Source: Paramacrobiotus richtersi
Lineage: Eukaryota > Tardigrada > Eutardigrada > Parachela > Macrobiotidae
DNA: 30,487 bases
Assembly: GCA_034698045.1 (NCBI GenBank)
Contig: JAQGAU010000349.1
Location: 1 to 30,487 of the forward strand
Reading direction: 5' to 3'
Below, piece by piece: positions 28,567 through 30,487 of this stretch. A model generated the notes under the pieces. That model made no database searches, was not told where the DNA came from, and saw nothing but the letters and a program-made list of their open reading frames with translations. The translations under genes and the position numbers were made by a program. Each line of letters begins with the position of its first letter. Within the stretch, counting starts at the first letter, position 1.

Positions 28567-30171
28567 TTACAGAACATTAATGAACTTTTTATTCTTATCA
28601 ATTTGAAAAATTCTCGGCAGCTCGTAAAACACCAGTAGCTCGACTGGTTCCTTTAGCGTTTCCTTAAATTTAATTTCCAAACGGGCTAGCTGCTTCCGTT
28701 CAATTGGGATGTCATCAGTGTCGTAATTAGGTGTGAGATCGAAGGGAAAGATACTCTAAAAAACAAACACAATTCAATAAAGCTCGACACAAATCATTTT
28801 ATCGCTACACACCGTTCCATAACGGACATCAAGGTAGGACGTGTCCGAAGAACAAGCGAGGTCTCTGTTGCCCATTTGGCAAGCTAGTGCTGTATACAGA
28901 ACAGCATAGTGGCCGTTATCAAAATCCACCTTATAAGAATACAACTGATTGTCCACAATTAGAGTTATTTCCTCGAGACCAAAATGCTGTAGATTTAAAG
29001 GGTTTTTTTTGTAATTGCCTAAAAACGCATCGTGCGTCACCATTCCGAACATTACACGGTTGGGTATCTTCTCAGAACCAAAAAAATTGTCAATGGTGTA
29101 GTGTCTTTGTCCTGGAATCAGGGCGCGTGTCCGCACGTCCGTCGCTGCGTAAATTTTGTAAATAGCAGGCTGACTGTTTAGACGTTTCTGTATTTGATCG
29201 TTAATTTTCGCTGACGGTTTGATAAAGCGAGCCAGTAGGCTCATTCGTAGTATATTCAGAAAATAGTTTGGGGAAACATCAGCTGACATTAGGAAAAAAG
29301 AAGAATTTCTTTTAAATAGGCGTATTTTGATAGATATTTCCGGTAGTAAATACTGTTCTAAGAAAAACAGTTCGTGCATAATTTTTCCTAGCATTTCGAA
29401 GGGTTTGCCTTCTTTGGTGATGTTATAACGGGCAATAAGCCCGGCATTATCTTCAGTATTCAGTAGCGATATACTGTCCAGGCTCTTGTGCGGGTGAACG
29501 CGACTTAATTTATCCTTAAACCACATTACATTCCGTAATAAATTCTTTTTAACCCCGCGCGAGTAGTTGAATAGATTGTAGAAAAATGCTTTATACCCGT
29601 AATTGTTGTAATTAATCACAAACGGCGTGCCGTTAAGTTCGATTTCCACGCGCTCAAAACACATGTAGAATAATAAATTAACTGGGGCAGCATCGCGTAC
29701 TCCTACATCACTTAATCTACTGGAATAATAATTCTGGTCCTCTGGATCCATGGTAGCAATTATAGAAGTAACAGTAGGATCAGAAAGCGGATTACCACCA
29801 GCAGCTGGTTGTACAGCTGCTGTGGATGAAATCTCTGCTCCTTGAACAGGAGAGGGTTGAGTGATCGCTGCCTGTGTTTGCTGCACAAGGGGGGGAGTAG
29901 GGTTTGGTGTTTTGATTTTACCTAACGGCTTTGTGCGATCTTTTTCCAGTATCTGACACTTCATGAACAACATAACATCGGACAAGTCCAGATAATATTC
30001 GGTTGAGGGAATTAGGAATTCAATTACGTCACAATTGTTAACATCAGGGTTCAGTGGAAAAATTTCAATGTTATGACTGGACTCAATCATAGACTGAGAA
30101 ACAGGTAGATCAAATAACTGCAGCTCTTCAGGAAATTTTTCAATAGTACCGTGGTTTTTTGCCGTAGCCAT
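28567..30171 (-). CDS. Putative capsid protein, F54H12.2-like family
   Basis: Two exons, 30171-28813 and 28755-28567, intron 57 nt with donor GTGTGT and acceptor TTTTTTAG, in phase 0; about 515 residues. The sequence follows the invertebrate family annotated only as 'uncharacterized protein F54H12.2-like': N-terminal LFDLPVSQSMIESS, then EFLIPSTEYYLDLSDVMLFM, VNLLFYMCFERVEIELNG, and VTHDAFLGNYKKNPLNLQHF. The short second exon has the typical FDLTPN start and ends LLVFYELPRIFQIDKNKKFI. A Pro/Gln/Ala-rich insert lies at about residues 84-130. Alternating strands and family context next to Polinton-type polymerases suggest a double jelly-roll major capsid protein, but this is inference. Without the second exon the family C-terminus would be missing, which supports the intron. 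There is no TATA box of its own; it starts one base after the stop of the basic protein gene. Confidence 0.7.
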
Positions 30172-30172
30172 T

Positions 30173-30361
30173 CTAGATAATTGATGCTAATGATCTACCT
30201 TTCGTGACCTTTTGAAACAAACCTGTCTTAACTGCTCGTCTACGCCTATGCTTTCGTCGTCGCCGCTTTGGTACTCTTTGCACAATCGTCGATTGTACTA
30301 TAGTCCTTTTAATGTACCGTTTCTTACTCTTCTTATGCCGAGCCGTTTTTCGAACTAGCAT
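30173..30361 (-). CDS. Arginine/lysine-rich core-like protein
   Basis: 62 residues, about 45 per cent Arg or Lys, with RRRRKHRRRR near the middle. No acidic residue is seen. It resembles in character the small DNA-condensing core proteins of adenoviruses (pX/mu type) and protamine-like peptides. A role in packing the genome in the virion is inferred from charge and from its place directly before the capsid gene. TATATAA at 30413-30419 lies 58 nt before the ATG. The TAG stop is one base from the capsid ATG, so both are probably read from one promoter, by leaky scanning, reinitiation or an unseen splice. Confidence 0.65.
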   Translation of the reverse strand: MLVRKTARHKKSKKRYIKRTIVQSTIVQRVPKRRRRKHRRRRAVKTGLFQKVTKGRSLASII

Positions 30362-30412
30362 TTACGGTAACACAGCTGTCACAATGCCGCAGGTTTCGTG
30401 TTCGACCTTTAT

Positions 30413-30419
30413 TTATATA
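30413..30419 (-). promoter_or_regulatory. TATA box of the basic protein/capsid unit
   Basis: CTATATAAAT on the minus strand, 58 nt before the ATG at 30361. Confidence 0.65.
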
Positions 30420-30487
30420 GGCGCCCACAATCAAAGAATTACGGTACATTTTTGTTGTTCGGACATTTTCGATAGTGAAAAATCAGA
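30420..30487. other. Right edge of window
   Basis: Only the upstream region of the basic protein gene is visible. The missing viral genes (integrase, protease, penton) and the terminal repeat would have to lie further right. Confidence 0.4.

Noticed and set aside
1..30487. CRISPR arrays, rRNA and tRNA genes, bacterial insertion sequences
   Set aside because: None seen on either strand by eye; no regularly spaced repeats and no convincing tRNA B-box with cloverleaf.

Overview
The window reads as a piece of a small-animal chromosome in three parts. Genes on both strands are cut by short spliceosomal introns (mostly 53-100 nt, GT-AG, pyrimidine-rich acceptors), which suggests a compact invertebrate genome such as a nematode or tardigrade. 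I cannot name the species.

Part A (1-8.8 kb) is ordinary animal sequence. It holds the 5' half of a thioester-protein/alpha-2-macroglobulin (TEP/CD109-type) gene on the minus strand, a complete five-exon HSD17B10-like short-chain dehydrogenase, a truncated second copy of that dehydrogenase, and a frameshifted ribosomal protein L24 relic. Part B (8.8-17.6 kb) starts with about 3.2 kb of mostly non-coding DNA containing a diverged tandem duplication of roughly 0.7-0.9 kb. Two intron-containing plus-strand genes follow: an SGNH-hydrolase-fold protein with a proline-rich tail, and a JmjN/JmjC-type Fe(II)/2-oxoglutarate oxygenase.

Part C (about 17.9 kb to the right edge) is the notable part: a dense, gene-after-gene block with the core of a Polinton/adintovirus-like DNA virus. 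It encodes a protein-primed family B DNA polymerase with its exonuclease and polymerase motifs, a Polinton-type packaging ATPase, a putative capsid protein of the invertebrate F54H12.2-like family, and a small arginine-rich core-like protein. Cargo genes are unusual for this group as I know it: a complete ribonucleotide reductase small subunit, a thymidylate kinase, a two-BIR inhibitor-of-apoptosis protein that lacks a RING, a second small protein with degenerate BIR-like zinc modules, and a PC4-like basic/acidic protein. Most genes in this block have a clear TATA box 38-58 nt before the ATG, a feature I did not see at the Part A and B genes. TATA boxes and polyadenylation signals overlap neighbouring stop codons. 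The polymerase carries three short introns and the capsid gene one. No frameshift or internal stop was found in the core genes once these introns are allowed.

I see no integrase, protease, penton or terminal repeats. The element probably continues past the right edge, and its left boundary most likely lies between 17.6 and 17.9 kb. Functionally the block supplies replication (polymerase), dNTP supply (RNR small subunit, TMPK), packaging (ATPase), virion (capsid, basic protein) and control of host cell death (IAP and BIR-like protein).
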